DNA from: UBA993 sp964436815
GTDB lineage: Bacteria; Bacillota; Dethiobacteria; DTU022
Assembly: GCA_964436815.1 (NCBI GenBank)
Contig: CAYTER010000052.1
Location: forward strand, 1 to 12,950
Direction of reading: 5' to 3'
DNA: 12,950 nucleotides
Position 1 is the first letter of the stretch; each line of letters begins with the position of its first letter. Positions 1 through 6,650 of this stretch are shown piece after piece. The notes under the pieces are model-generated. The model had not been told where the DNA came from. It did no database searches and saw only the letters and a program-made list of their open reading frames with translations. The position numbers were made by a program, and so were the translations under genes.

Positions 1-23
1 ATGTTGAGAGAGCTGTTCATCGC

Positions 24-1666
24 TTGCAAAAAGTAAAAGTTAACATCAAGATTAACCAAATCACAAAACAGGTTCTATCTTTACGTACCGGTTTAATCTA
101 CCTTCTGCTTACCCTCCTCGTAGCAGTTGCATTAACCGGTGGAGCTACCAACGCCTGGTTTACTTCAGGTGATCACACTGATAATATATTTACAGTTGGT
201 ACTTTGGATATAGACGCAACTGGGCCATTTGATTTTGATGGAAACGTTTATATTCTTAGTGAAGATATCATTTTTGATCCTTGCGCTAACCTTAGCTTTT
301 TAATCACTAATCAGGGTACAAAAACAACTTATGTAAGAGCTAAATTTGAAGGGCACTGGCTAAGGGGCTTTCATGAAAATACAGCTTCAGCCAGTGTGAA
401 TTATAATGATAATTTAATATCTGCAGAAGATAGCTCTCACTTTAATTATCCAGGTGAAATACAATCTGAACCATTATATAGTGTGCAGAGACCAGCTGAT
501 GCGGTTGGTTTTACTGATCAATTGTTACTCGGTCCAATTCAATTTGAACCACTTGAAAGTTTTATTGGCATATCTGATGATCCCTTTATTCTTTCTGGTA
601 GTCCCTCTATAGGTTATTTTAATAATGATCAAACAGGTGAAACGGCTAATTTAATTACTGCACCGGGAGAAAAATTTTCTTTCGCAGCTTCAAGTCTTGC
701 TGACTTGGCTGATGGATTGCTCAATGATTTATTTGGGCCTGATTGCTTATCACCTAAAGGATTTAAAATCGATTTGGGAAATGCTGCTTTTGAAGTTGGT
801 ATCCCAAGAGATTTTAATAGTGGTGATTTTAGCATTAAAATTACAAAAAATGCCGATAATACTTTTAATTTTGTTTCCAACAATCCAAAATATCATATCT
901 ATCATATGTTTGTGAAGGGTGGAGCCCAGGGGTCAAATCTTTACACTTATTATGTAGATAACAATAAAGTGATTTCAGATGGAGTTTTAAACTATGTCAG
1001 CACTGCCTCAGTGGAAACTAAATATCCAAATACCAAGAGTAATCCATTTCTTCCTGGTATTGATTGGATCTCCTCGCAATATAACAAAGACTCTAAACGT
1101 GTTTATATCAATTCCGACAATTTAAGCACAAATGGAGTCAACGCGGGGTTCGGTCTAGATGCTGCCACAGGTACTGGTTGGAGTCACATCACTGTTTATT
1201 ATTGTGAAGTGCCAATTCAACCTGATCCGAATTTGGAATTAATCAAGCTTGTTAAAGTGCAAGAAAATGGATCCTGGTATACTTCGCAGGAATATGAAAA
1301 TTCGAAGATAATTGATGCAATAATTGATTTGGGATACACAGTAAGTTTTTATGATTATTCAACCAAATCAACCTGGCCGCTTGCAACCGGCGAAATACCT
1401 AAGTTCATAGTAGCNNNNNNNNNNNNNNNNNNNNNNNNNNNNNNNNNNNNNNNNNNNNNNNNNNNNNNNNNNNNNNNNNNNNNNNNNNNNNNNNNNNNNN
1501 NNNNNNNNNNNNNNTAGAAATACCAATGCATATAAAGATATGCTTAGAGGAAAGCAGTGTTAACAAAAAATATAATGGGGCGGTATTTAAACTGTATGCA
1601 ATTTTTGAAGCGGTCCAGACAACAAACGGATTAGTCGATGTGAATTGGCCGGATAACCCATATTAA
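24..1666 (+). CDS. Large TasA/CalY-like exported matrix protein, interrupted by an assembly gap
   Basis: Predicted secreted protein of the TasA/camelysin (CalY) group, whose known members form extracellular fibres or are cell-surface proteins processed by SipW-type signal peptidases. Residues 23-44 form a hydrophobic segment ending GGATNA, followed by WFTSGDHTDNIFTVGTLDI, the SipW-dependent signal and mature-start pattern. ITNQGTKTTYVRAKFEGHWL matches the family core strand. It is much longer than TasA because of a large insertion. The frame from the TTG at 24 runs into the Ns and meets a TAG just after them. A different frame from 1517 is open for 49 codons, contains FKLYAIFEAVQ (compare FKLDFDFEAIQ in the next gene) and stops with TAA at 1664-1666. 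The Ns are therefore a gap of unknown length inside one gene. The start is uncertain: the frame is open to base 3 with no clear ribosome binding site, so translation may begin upstream of the window. Confidence 0.82.
1415..1514. other. Assembly gap (100 Ns)
   Basis: Exactly 100 unknown bases, the usual placeholder for a gap of unestimated size. Coding sequence of the same TasA/CalY-like gene flanks it on both sides in different frames, so the true gap length is not 100 modulo 3 if the gene is intact. Low-complexity or repeated sequence within the gene may have broken the assembly, but that is inference. Confidence 0.97.
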
Positions 1667-1799
1667 GAGATAAAGTTAATCAAGAAAGTTTGTAAAGTAT
1701 AATTACGTATTTCATGAAGGAAGTGGTTTATTTCAAAGGTGAATAATATATAAACTTTCAAGCATGTGGCAGATCATAACTGGTAATTAGGGAAAGCAC
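1667..1799. other. Leader between the first TasA-like gene and riboswitch 1
   Basis: AT-rich stretch with no ORF supported by a ribosome binding site and no rho-independent terminator after the upstream stop. It holds only a possible promoter (see 1675-1703), so transcription may also enter from the upstream gene. Confidence 0.6.
1675..1703 (+). promoter_or_regulatory. Possible sigma-A promoter upstream of riboswitch 1
   Basis: A perfect -10 hexamer TATAAT lies at 1698-1703, with a poor -35 (GTTAAT, 1675-1680) at 17-base spacing. It would give a leader of about 90 bases before the aptamer. A second AT-rich candidate (TATAAA at 1749-1754) has no better -35, so the choice is unresolved. Confidence 0.35.
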
Positions 1800-1802
1800 T
1801 AC

Positions 1803-1877
1803 ACGATAAAGGCAAACCTGTCGCGAGGCGGGGACGCAAAGCCAAGGACCTTCATTAAAAGGCAGCCTGGCCGCCGA
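1803..1877 (+). promoter_or_regulatory. Class I cyclic-di-GMP riboswitch (GEMM-I), copy 1
   Basis: Carries the GEMM-I signature in order: GGCAAACC (1811-1818), a 6-bp P2 helix CCTGTC/GGCGGG (1817-1822 with 1827-1832) closed by a GCGA tetraloop, the conserved core GACGCAAAGCC (1833-1843), a short P3 CCTT/AAGG (1849-1852 with 1859-1862), and GGCAGCCTGGCCGCCG (1861-1876). Outer P1 pairing is weak, so the ends are approximate. It sits 15 bases before the Shine-Dalgarno of the 1904 gene with no terminator between, suggesting translational control. The six bases ACCTTC (1848-1853), which include the P3 5' strand, can instead pair with GAGGGT (1893-1898), the Shine-Dalgarno. The GNRA loop has no recognisable 11-nt receptor here. 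Confidence 0.93.
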
Positions 1878-1891
1878 ATTAAAAACAAATT

Positions 1892-1897
1892 GGAGGG
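1892..1897 (+). promoter_or_regulatory. Ribosome binding site of the compact TasA-like gene
   Basis: GGAGGG six bases before the ATG at 1904. It fixes the start and is the likely target of riboswitch 1 through pairing of GAGGGT with ACCTTC at 1848-1853. Confidence 0.8.
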
Positions 1898-1903
1898 TAT
1901 AAA

Positions 1904-2506
1904 ATGAGCAGAAAAGCGATTTTAAGTGTGGCAATTATCATCCTGGCGTTTGCCGCAATCGGCGGCGCCACAATGGCATGGTTTACGGATTCTGAAGAAC
2001 TTACCAATACTTTTACAGCAGGTACGCTTACCATTGATGGTTCGGATTACTGGAAAGGCTATGAGCCCGGAGATATCTGGGATAATGTTAACCCGGGTGA
2101 CTGCAAAGACAAGGTATTTAAAATTACAAATACAGGTTCTAAATATGTTCTGATCCGTTTCAGTATGAGTGGTGATTGGTTGGATATGGTGGATGGAGAT
2201 CCCGATCTTGTGACCATAACTGCTCCAGATGGATGGGAATCAAAAGTAGATGGTCAGGGTGTTACTTGGTGGTATTTAAATGAAAAAATTGCACCAGAAG
2301 GATTCTTTGAATTTGAACTGAAGGTCTGTATCGATGGAGCAGGAACCGGTAACGAATATCAGGGTAAATCTTTCAAGCTCGACTTTGATTTTGAAGCAAT
2401 TCAAGCTTCCAATAATGCTTCAGGCGATCTGTGGGGTGTAGATTCACTTTACAATCCGGCTGATGAAATGACTGCATTAAACTGGATTGGTTTCGACCTG
2501 CCTTAA
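1904..2506 (+). CDS. TasA/CalY (camelysin) family matrix protein with SipW-type signal peptide
   Basis: A 200-aa exported protein, close to the usual size of TasA/CalY/camelysin proteins. Residues 4-19 are hydrophobic, followed by GGATMA (20-25) and WFTDSEELTNTFTAGTLTI, the hallmark of precursors cut by SipW-type signal peptidases. The jelly-roll core shows FKITNTGSKYVLIRFSMSGDWL in the middle and FKLDFDFEAIQASNNA near the end; NVNPGDCKDKVFKI matches the strand that precedes the core. The WGVDSLYNPADEMTALNWIG tail follows. Characterised relatives assemble amyloid-like or pilin-like fibres in biofilms, or act as cell-surface metalloproteases in Bacillus cereus; the protease role is not assignable here because no HExxH motif is seen. 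The start is set by GGAGGG. The gene lies immediately behind a c-di-GMP riboswitch, so its output is probably tied to the sessile state. A G/C-rich hairpin separates it from the next gene. Confidence 0.88.
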   Translation: MSRKAILSVAIIILAFAAIGGATMAWFTDSEELTNTFTAGTLTIDGSDYWKGYEPGDIWDNVNPGDCKDKVFKITNTGSKYVLIRFSMSGDWLDMVDGDPDLVTITAPDGWESKVDGQGVTWWYLNEKIAPEGFFEFELKVCIDGAGTGNEYQGKSFKLDFDFEAIQASNNASGDLWGVDSLYNPADEMTALNWIGFDLP

Positions 2507-2570
2507 AAAGTAGCTTGTAAAAATGTTAACTTGGTTAAGGCTGGCTATAAGATTGATGTAATCAAAAAGG

Positions 2571-2594
2571 GGGGCGGGGTTTCAGACCCGCCCC
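2571..2594 (+). terminator. Strong G/C hairpin between the TasA-like and LPRTD genes, no U-tract on the sense strand
   Basis: GGGGCGGG (2571-2578) pairs with CCCGCCCC (2587-2594) around an 8-base loop. The sense strand continues GAAGATAAAAAA, so it lacks the T-run of a rho-independent terminator. On the antisense strand the hairpin is followed by CCTTTTTGAT. On the coding strand it more likely protects the upstream mRNA 3' end or attenuates read-through; on the other strand it could stop antisense transcription. Confidence 0.5.
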
Positions 2595-2622
2595 GAAGAT
2601 AAAAAATTATGGAGTTTAAACT

Positions 2623-4107
2623 ATGACAAGATACAGCTCAAAAATGGTTATTACCGGTTTGTTACTGGTGATCTTCAGCCTGGTGCTGATGTTTCAGCCG
2701 CTTTACACCTGGGCGCAGATCGTTACCGACAGCCATCCCTGCCGGGTTGCGCTTGATCCCCCGGAAACATTTTTTGAGCTGGACAATATGAACCCCGGGG
2801 ACAGTACAACTAAAACTGTGAAAGTCACAAAAACCGGTACTTCGTCAGCCAATCTTTATATAACCTGGGATTTTATCAGCGGGAACCCGGATCTAGGTGA
2901 GCTGGGCAGCCTTTTTGAACAGCTAATTCTTGTCATCAGCTATAAAGGGGAAGAACTCTACCGGGGGCCAATGGTTGGAGGCCCTCAGGCTGGCACCCCT
3001 TCAGTGATCACGGATGCTCTTTTTATTGCTTTTATGAATTATGGCGATGTTTTATTTCTTGATTTTACTGTTATCCTGCCCGGACCTGAGACGGGTAATG
3101 AGTTCCAGGGGTCAACTCTTTTAACAAAATTGGTTTTTTATACGATCTGTTCTGACATCCCGAACGATCGTCCGGTTATTGACATTGAAAAATATACCAA
3201 CGGGGTAGATGCTGACGTGCCGACTGGTCCATTTATCCCGGTTGGCGGAACGGTTACCTGGGCTTATGTAGTTACAAACAGGGGTAATGTACCGCTGCGT
3301 AATGTTGTTGTAACCGATAACCGGGCCGGTGTAACCCCCGTATATATAAGCGGTGATACTAACGATGATGGAATTTTACAGGTTGGTGAAGTATGGACTT
3401 ATCAGGCAACTGGTATTGCCACAGCCGGGCAGTATGCCAATATCGGCACAGTGGTTGGTACACCGCCGAGCGGTCCTAATGTAGCGGACAGTGATCCCAG
3501 TCATTATTACGGCATTACTCCTGATGAAACTGAAATTAATATAGAAAAGTATACCAACGGGTTTGATGCGGATCTTCCGACAGGGCCGCAGATCCCCGTA
3601 GGCGGCAATGTAACATGGACTTATGTGGTTACAAACCCGAATACCATACCTCTATTTGATATCGTTGTTACCGATAACCGGACAGGTGTAAACCCTGTTT
3701 ATATCAGTGGAGACTTAAATGGTGATAATGTTTTACAGCCAAATGAGATCTGGACCTACCGGGCAACGGGTATTGCTGTTGCCGGGCAGTATGCAAATAT
3801 CGGAACTGTGAGAGGAAGATCAGCAGGCGGTAAGATCGTAACTGACAGTGATCCGAGCCATTATTTTGGCTTTACCACGCCAACACCTCCGCCTTCCGAA
3901 ACGGAAGTCGAGCCCGAAGGGCCTGAAGTGTCCCCGGGGCCTGATGAAATAATTATTCCTCCTGAAGGTCCGAAAGCAAGCCCTCCTCTGCCAAGAACCG
4001 ACGGCACTTCTTTGGCATTATTCATGGCCGGGTTTTTATTAATCCTGGTTGGTTTATTGCTAAAAAAGGGAACTAGAGATAAAAAAGACAGATCCATGCA
4101 AAATTAA
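2623..4107 (+). CDS. Surface protein: TasA-like N-terminal region, two DUF11-like repeats with EF-hand-like loops, LPRTD sorting tail
   Basis: A 494-aa wall-anchored candidate. Residues 1-31 are a Sec signal peptide (hydrophobic 8-26, likely cleavage after TWA). Residues 35-180 resemble a TasA/CalY beta-sandwich (NMNPGDSTTKTVKVTKTG; TGNEFQGSTLLTKLVFYTIC, compare GNEYQGKSFKLDFDF in the 1904 gene). Two repeats with a 119-residue period follow (from about 187 and 306; IEKYTNG..AD.PTGP.IPVGG and VVTDN..GV.PVYISGD), of the DUF11-like bacterial surface type. Each contains a 12-residue D-x-N-x-D...E loop (245-256 and 364-375). A Pro/Glu-rich stalk leads to LPRTD (456-460), a hydrophobic helix (463-480) and a basic tail, the layout of a sortase substrate with Asp in place of the usual final Gly. 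No sortase is in the window. GGAG at 2611-2614 supports the ATG. It could link TasA-like fibres to the wall; that is inference. Confidence 0.85.
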   Translation: MTRYSSKMVITGLLLVIFSLVLMFQPLYTWAQIVTDSHPCRVALDPPETFFELDNMNPGDSTTKTVKVTKTGTSSANLYITWDFISGNPDLGELGSLFEQLILVISYKGEELYRGPMVGGPQAGTPSVITDALFIAFMNYGDVLFLDFTVILPGPETGNEFQGSTLLTKLVFYTICSDIPNDRPVIDIEKYTNGVDADVPTGPFIPVGGTVTWAYVVTNRGNVPLRNVVVTDNRAGVTPVYISGDTNDDGILQVGEVWTYQATGIATAGQYANIGTVVGTPPSGPNVADSDPSHYYGITPDETEINIEKYTNGFDADLPTGPQIPVGGNVTWTYVVTNPNTIPLFDIVVTDNRTGVNPVYISGDLNGDNVLQPNEIWTYRATGIAVAGQYANIGTVRGRSAGGKIVTDSDPSHYFGFTTPTPPPSETEVEPEGPEVSPGPDEIIIPPEGPKASPPLPRTDGTSLALFMAGFLLILVGLLLKKGTRDKKDRSMQN

Positions 4108-4138
4108 GATTAAAATAGCAAAATAACCAAAAAAAGTA

Positions 4139-4167
4139 TTGACAAAAATAACTAATTAATATATATT
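4139..4167 (+). promoter_or_regulatory. Near-consensus sigma-A promoter for riboswitch 2 and the receiver-peptidase gene
   Basis: TTGACA at 4139-4144, a 17-base spacer and TATATT at 4162-4167. The predicted transcript start near 4174 lies just ahead of the aptamer, so the peptidase gene has its own promoter separate from the upstream surface-protein genes. Confidence 0.8.
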
Positions 4168-4189
4168 TAGCATACTAAATTACGGATAG

Positions 4190-4285
4190 CCTGATCGATA
4201 GGGCAAACCTGTTGAAAAGCAGGGACGCAAAGCTAAAGGGTCTAAGGTTCAAGTGAACTATGACAGCCTGGCCGGCCGATGCAGG
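4190..4285 (+). promoter_or_regulatory. Class I cyclic-di-GMP riboswitch (GEMM-I), copy 2
   Basis: A textbook GEMM-I aptamer. P1 is CCTGATCG (4190-4197) with CGATGCAGG (4277-4285, one bulged G). Then come GGGCAAACC, P2 CCTGTT/AGCAGG (4208-4213 with 4218-4223) with a GAAA tetraloop, the core GACGCAAAGC (4224-4233), and P3 with helix GTTC/GAAC flanked by TCTAAG (4241-4246) and TATGA (4259-4263). That is the 11-nt GAAA-tetraloop receptor with its outer pair changed from C-G to T-A. GACAGCCTGGCCGGCCG follows. It lies between a strong promoter and the receiver-peptidase gene. The ATG at 4260 is part of the tetraloop receptor and is not a start codon. Confidence 0.96.
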
Positions 4286-4290
4286 TGTTT

Positions 4291-4324
4291 TTCATCTCTC
4301 CAAACAGAACCTTAAAGAGGTGAA
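4291..4324 (+). promoter_or_regulatory. Shine-Dalgarno-sequestering hairpin, expression platform of riboswitch 2
   Basis: TTCATCTCT (4291-4299) pairs over nine bases, one of them a wobble, with AGAGGTGAA (4316-4324), burying the ribosome binding site of the TTG start at 4329. A competing structure pairs AGGTGTTT (4283-4290) with AAAC (4302-4305) and ACCT (4309-4312), looping out the three bases between. It would trap the anti-Shine-Dalgarno in its loop and uses bases of the P1 3' strand. The two folds are mutually exclusive, as expected for a translational switch. If ligand stabilises P1, the sequestering hairpin should win, predicting OFF with c-di-GMP; that sign is inference. Confidence 0.65.
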
Positions 4325-4328
4325 TTAT

Positions 4329-6506
4329 TTGTACCTGTTACTGGTTGACAACAACTTCATATCTTCCCGGGAAATAAAAATTTTGTTAGATAAAAATAAT
4401 ATAAATTGTGAGTTGGTCAAGTGTACATCTTATGATGCCATGCTGGATATTGCGTCGAAAATTAATCCAAATCTGGTAATGATCAATTTTGATTCAGTTG
4501 CAAACAGCCCTGTTGCTTACTTGAAAAAACTGAAGCAAAGCAGCCCCGGCAGTTATATTTTAGCTTTTATCGATCCGGTGCAATTTGGCGGACTGCATGG
4601 GGTAATTGAGTCTGGAATTGATAACTATGTAACCAAACCGATAAACCGCGAAGATATACTGTTGAAGATCAGAATGGGATTAATGCATTCCGGGAACATG
4701 CAGCAAACACTGCAGTTCAAAGCTGAGGATATTAGTCCTGAAGTTCCTTCTGAATCTTCTTTAGAGGAACCTGTTAGAGATGAGCCAGCAAGTGATAAAT
4801 TGGTTGAAGAATCTTTACCGGTAAAGCAGCAGGAAATGGCTGAAAGTGATAAAAAAATGTTTGAAGAGCTTGCCGATCTTTTTGGCAAGCAGTTTGACGA
4901 TTCCCAGATAAACTATGAGACAACAACAGCAGCTGAAGAAGAAATAAGCGGGGAAACGCAAGAAGAACTTTTATTTTCTGAAGCAGAGTCAACCTTTAAT
5001 GAGGAAGAAATATTTGAAAAAGTTACAGATAAGCCGGATAAAGGGCCTGAAGAAGATCGGAATTTGTTTGATCTACAGGTTGAACCGGAAGCTGGTTTTT
5101 CCTGGCCCGGTTCAGGCGGCAAAGATGAAGAGATATCCCCGAGTAATCATGAACTATTTGGAAATGAACCTGAAGTTAGGGCTGCTGAAGCGCTTGAAGA
5201 AGATGATGATTTATTATTTGGCATCACTCCTGAAATGGAAAATATCAGCCCTGAGACAATTGAGGTCACGGAAGATAAAATCGAAGAGTTTAGTCTTATT
5301 GATGAAGCATTTTCACTAGTTGAAAGCACAGAACCGGAATTATCGGCAGAAAAAGTAGATAGCCCAATCGATTTGCCATATTTTGATGAACTATTCTCCC
5401 AGGAGCCTTTGGCTGAAGAGCCAATTCCGCTAGGCTCAGTTAATCCGAAAAAAACTGAAGAACCTGCATTTTTTTTGGCAAGTGAGCCGGTTCTAGCAGA
5501 AGACGTTCCGGGGATTGATGATGATGATAAAGAATTATTTGGCATGGTCGGTCGAGAACGTTCAGTTGATTCCAGCTCCTTTGAAGAACTTTTCGGAGCA
5601 CCCACCGAGCATGATAAAAGGAAAAAAAGAGTTGCCGCAGAGCCAAAAGGAACTGCTATCCGGCAGAGTAAAGTAGAATATCTGCCCTTTGCCAAAAAAT
5701 CAACTGCAGATAAATCCACATCTTTCCCTGCAGAGTTCGTAAACGATCAGACGGTTGCAGGAAAATCGGCGGGCAAGAAAAAAGTTAAAAAGAGTAAAGC
5801 AGTTAAATCCAAGCCGGCTGCACGAGAGAATGTCCCAGAGCAGGCCAACAGTAAGCTCTTAAGGGTAACTGGTAACCTGGTGACAGCATTTCTATTACTA
5901 ATAATGGTTACTCTTTCATTCTTTCTGATCCAGAGTAGAATCAGTGGTGGCTCTCCGGCTATTGCCGGCTACCAGATCTATGTAGTCCAAAGCGGTAGTA
6001 TGAGCCCTGCTTTTGACACGGGCAGCCTGGTTTTTGTGAAGCCTGTTGATCCATTGGGCCTAGCGGAAGGTGACATTATTACTTTCAGCAGCTCAGGGGA
6101 TACAACCCGCCTGACTACCCACCGTGTTACGGGAATCAGCTACGAAGGCGGTTTGAGTTTTATAACCCGTGGAGATGCCAACAATGTTAATGATCCGAAT
6201 CCTGTGGCGGCGGAAAACATTATCGGCAGGGTTACAGGCTCTGTACCATACCTGGGTTATATTTTTGGTTTTGCCCAAACTAGACAGGGCTTAATCCTGT
6301 TAATCTTTGTTCCAGGGCTCCTGCTGATTATTATGGAACTCAGAAGGCTGTTTAAATATATGGTTGAAAGCAGGGTTGAACAGCTGAAAGGTGACGCTCC
6401 CAGGAAGCCGGATGACCTTAATCAGACCCAGACCGATCTGGACAGCAATAAACCAGTAATCCCCAAAGGAGACCTTACTGGTGATCTCAAAGACTTTGGT
6501 TTTTAA
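4329..6506 (+). CDS. Paralogue A: receiver-like domain fused through an acidic linker to a SipW/ER-type signal peptidase I
   Basis: A 725-aa membrane protease predicted to cut signal peptides from the neighbouring TasA/CalY-like precursors. Residues 1-120 are a receiver-like fold (YLLLVDNN, NPNLVMINFD, YVTKP) in which the phospho-acceptor position is Asn53, while Lys103 is kept. Residues 125-500 are a Glu/Asp/Ser/Pro-rich, probably disordered linker with repeated ELFG-like motifs, then a Lys-rich stretch. A membrane helix (about 515-536) precedes an extracytoplasmic catalytic domain with SGSM (Ser557 nucleophile), TTHRV (His598) and RGDANNVND (Asp616, Asp622), the Ser/His arrangement of SipW and eukaryotic/archaeal signal peptidases rather than the Ser/Lys of ordinary bacterial enzymes. 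A second helix (652-672) and a cytosolic tail follow. The start is TTG 4329: AAAGAGGTG lies six bases upstream and both paralogues begin at the same point. The larger ORF from 4260 begins inside the riboswitch. SipW alone is normally about 190 aa. Confidence 0.9.
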   Translation: MYLLLVDNNFISSREIKILLDKNNINCELVKCTSYDAMLDIASKINPNLVMINFDSVANSPVAYLKKLKQSSPGSYILAFIDPVQFGGLHGVIESGIDNYVTKPINREDILLKIRMGLMHSGNMQQTLQFKAEDISPEVPSESSLEEPVRDEPASDKLVEESLPVKQQEMAESDKKMFEELADLFGKQFDDSQINYETTTAAEEEISGETQEELLFSEAESTFNEEEIFEKVTDKPDKGPEEDRNLFDLQVEPEAGFSWPGSGGKDEEISPSNHELFGNEPEVRAAEALEEDDDLLFGITPEMENISPETIEVTEDKIEEFSLIDEAFSLVESTEPELSAEKVDSPIDLPYFDELFSQEPLAEEPIPLGSVNPKKTEEPAFFLASEPVLAEDVPGIDDDDKELFGMVGRERSVDSSSFEELFGAPTEHDKRKKRVAAEPKGTAIRQSKVEYLPFAKKSTADKSTSFPAEFVNDQTVAGKSAGKKKVKKSKAVKSKPAARENVPEQANSKLLRVTGNLVTAFLLLIMVTLSFFLIQSRISGGSPAIAGYQIYVVQSGSMSPAFDTGSLVFVKPVDPLGLAEGDIITFSSSGDTTRLTTHRVTGISYEGGLSFITRGDANNVNDPNPVAAENIIGRVTGSVPYLGYIFGFAQTRQGLILLIFVPGLLLIIMELRRLFKYMVESRVEQLKGDAPRKPDDLNQTQTDLDSNKPVIPKGDLTGDLKDFGF

Positions 6507-6530
6507 GCGCTATAATAAAGAGTTTACGAT

Positions 6531-6562
6531 AAAAAAAGTCCCTTAAATCGAGGGACTTTTTT
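6531..6562 (+). terminator. Rho-independent terminator after paralogue A
   Basis: GTCCCT (6538-6543) pairs with AGGGAC (6551-6556) around a 7-base loop, flanked by seven A's and six T's, so it could also work on the opposite strand. It separates paralogue A from B. Confidence 0.9.
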
Positions 6563-6581
6563 AAGATCGTCAACTATATTA

Positions 6582-6614
6582 GAGTAGAATTTTGCGAATA
6601 TTTTCTGCTATAAT
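6582..6614 (+). promoter_or_regulatory. Extended -10 promoter of paralogue B
   Basis: TG at 6606-6607, one base, then TATAAT at 6609-6614: an extended -10 element. No good -35 is seen. The 33-base block matches the promoter of paralogue C (7430-7462) at 26 of 33 positions by direct comparison. Confidence 0.75.
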
Positions 6615-6650
6615 AACAATAATAAATAAGTAGCATGGGGTAGATGCCAC

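Noticed and set aside
1..36. Short ATG-started frame (11 codons) at the left edge
   Set aside because: It may be the tail of an upstream gene or chance; it has no recognisable content and overlaps the open frame of the TasA-like gene.
1904..2506. Camelysin-type metalloprotease activity
   Set aside because: No HExxH or other metal-protease motif is visible; only the TasA/CalY structural features are supported.
5147..5719. 190-codon open frame on the minus strand inside paralogue A
   Set aside because: Ser-rich translation is the antisense shadow of the acidic Glu/Asp/Ser linker; no ribosome binding site and no family resemblance.
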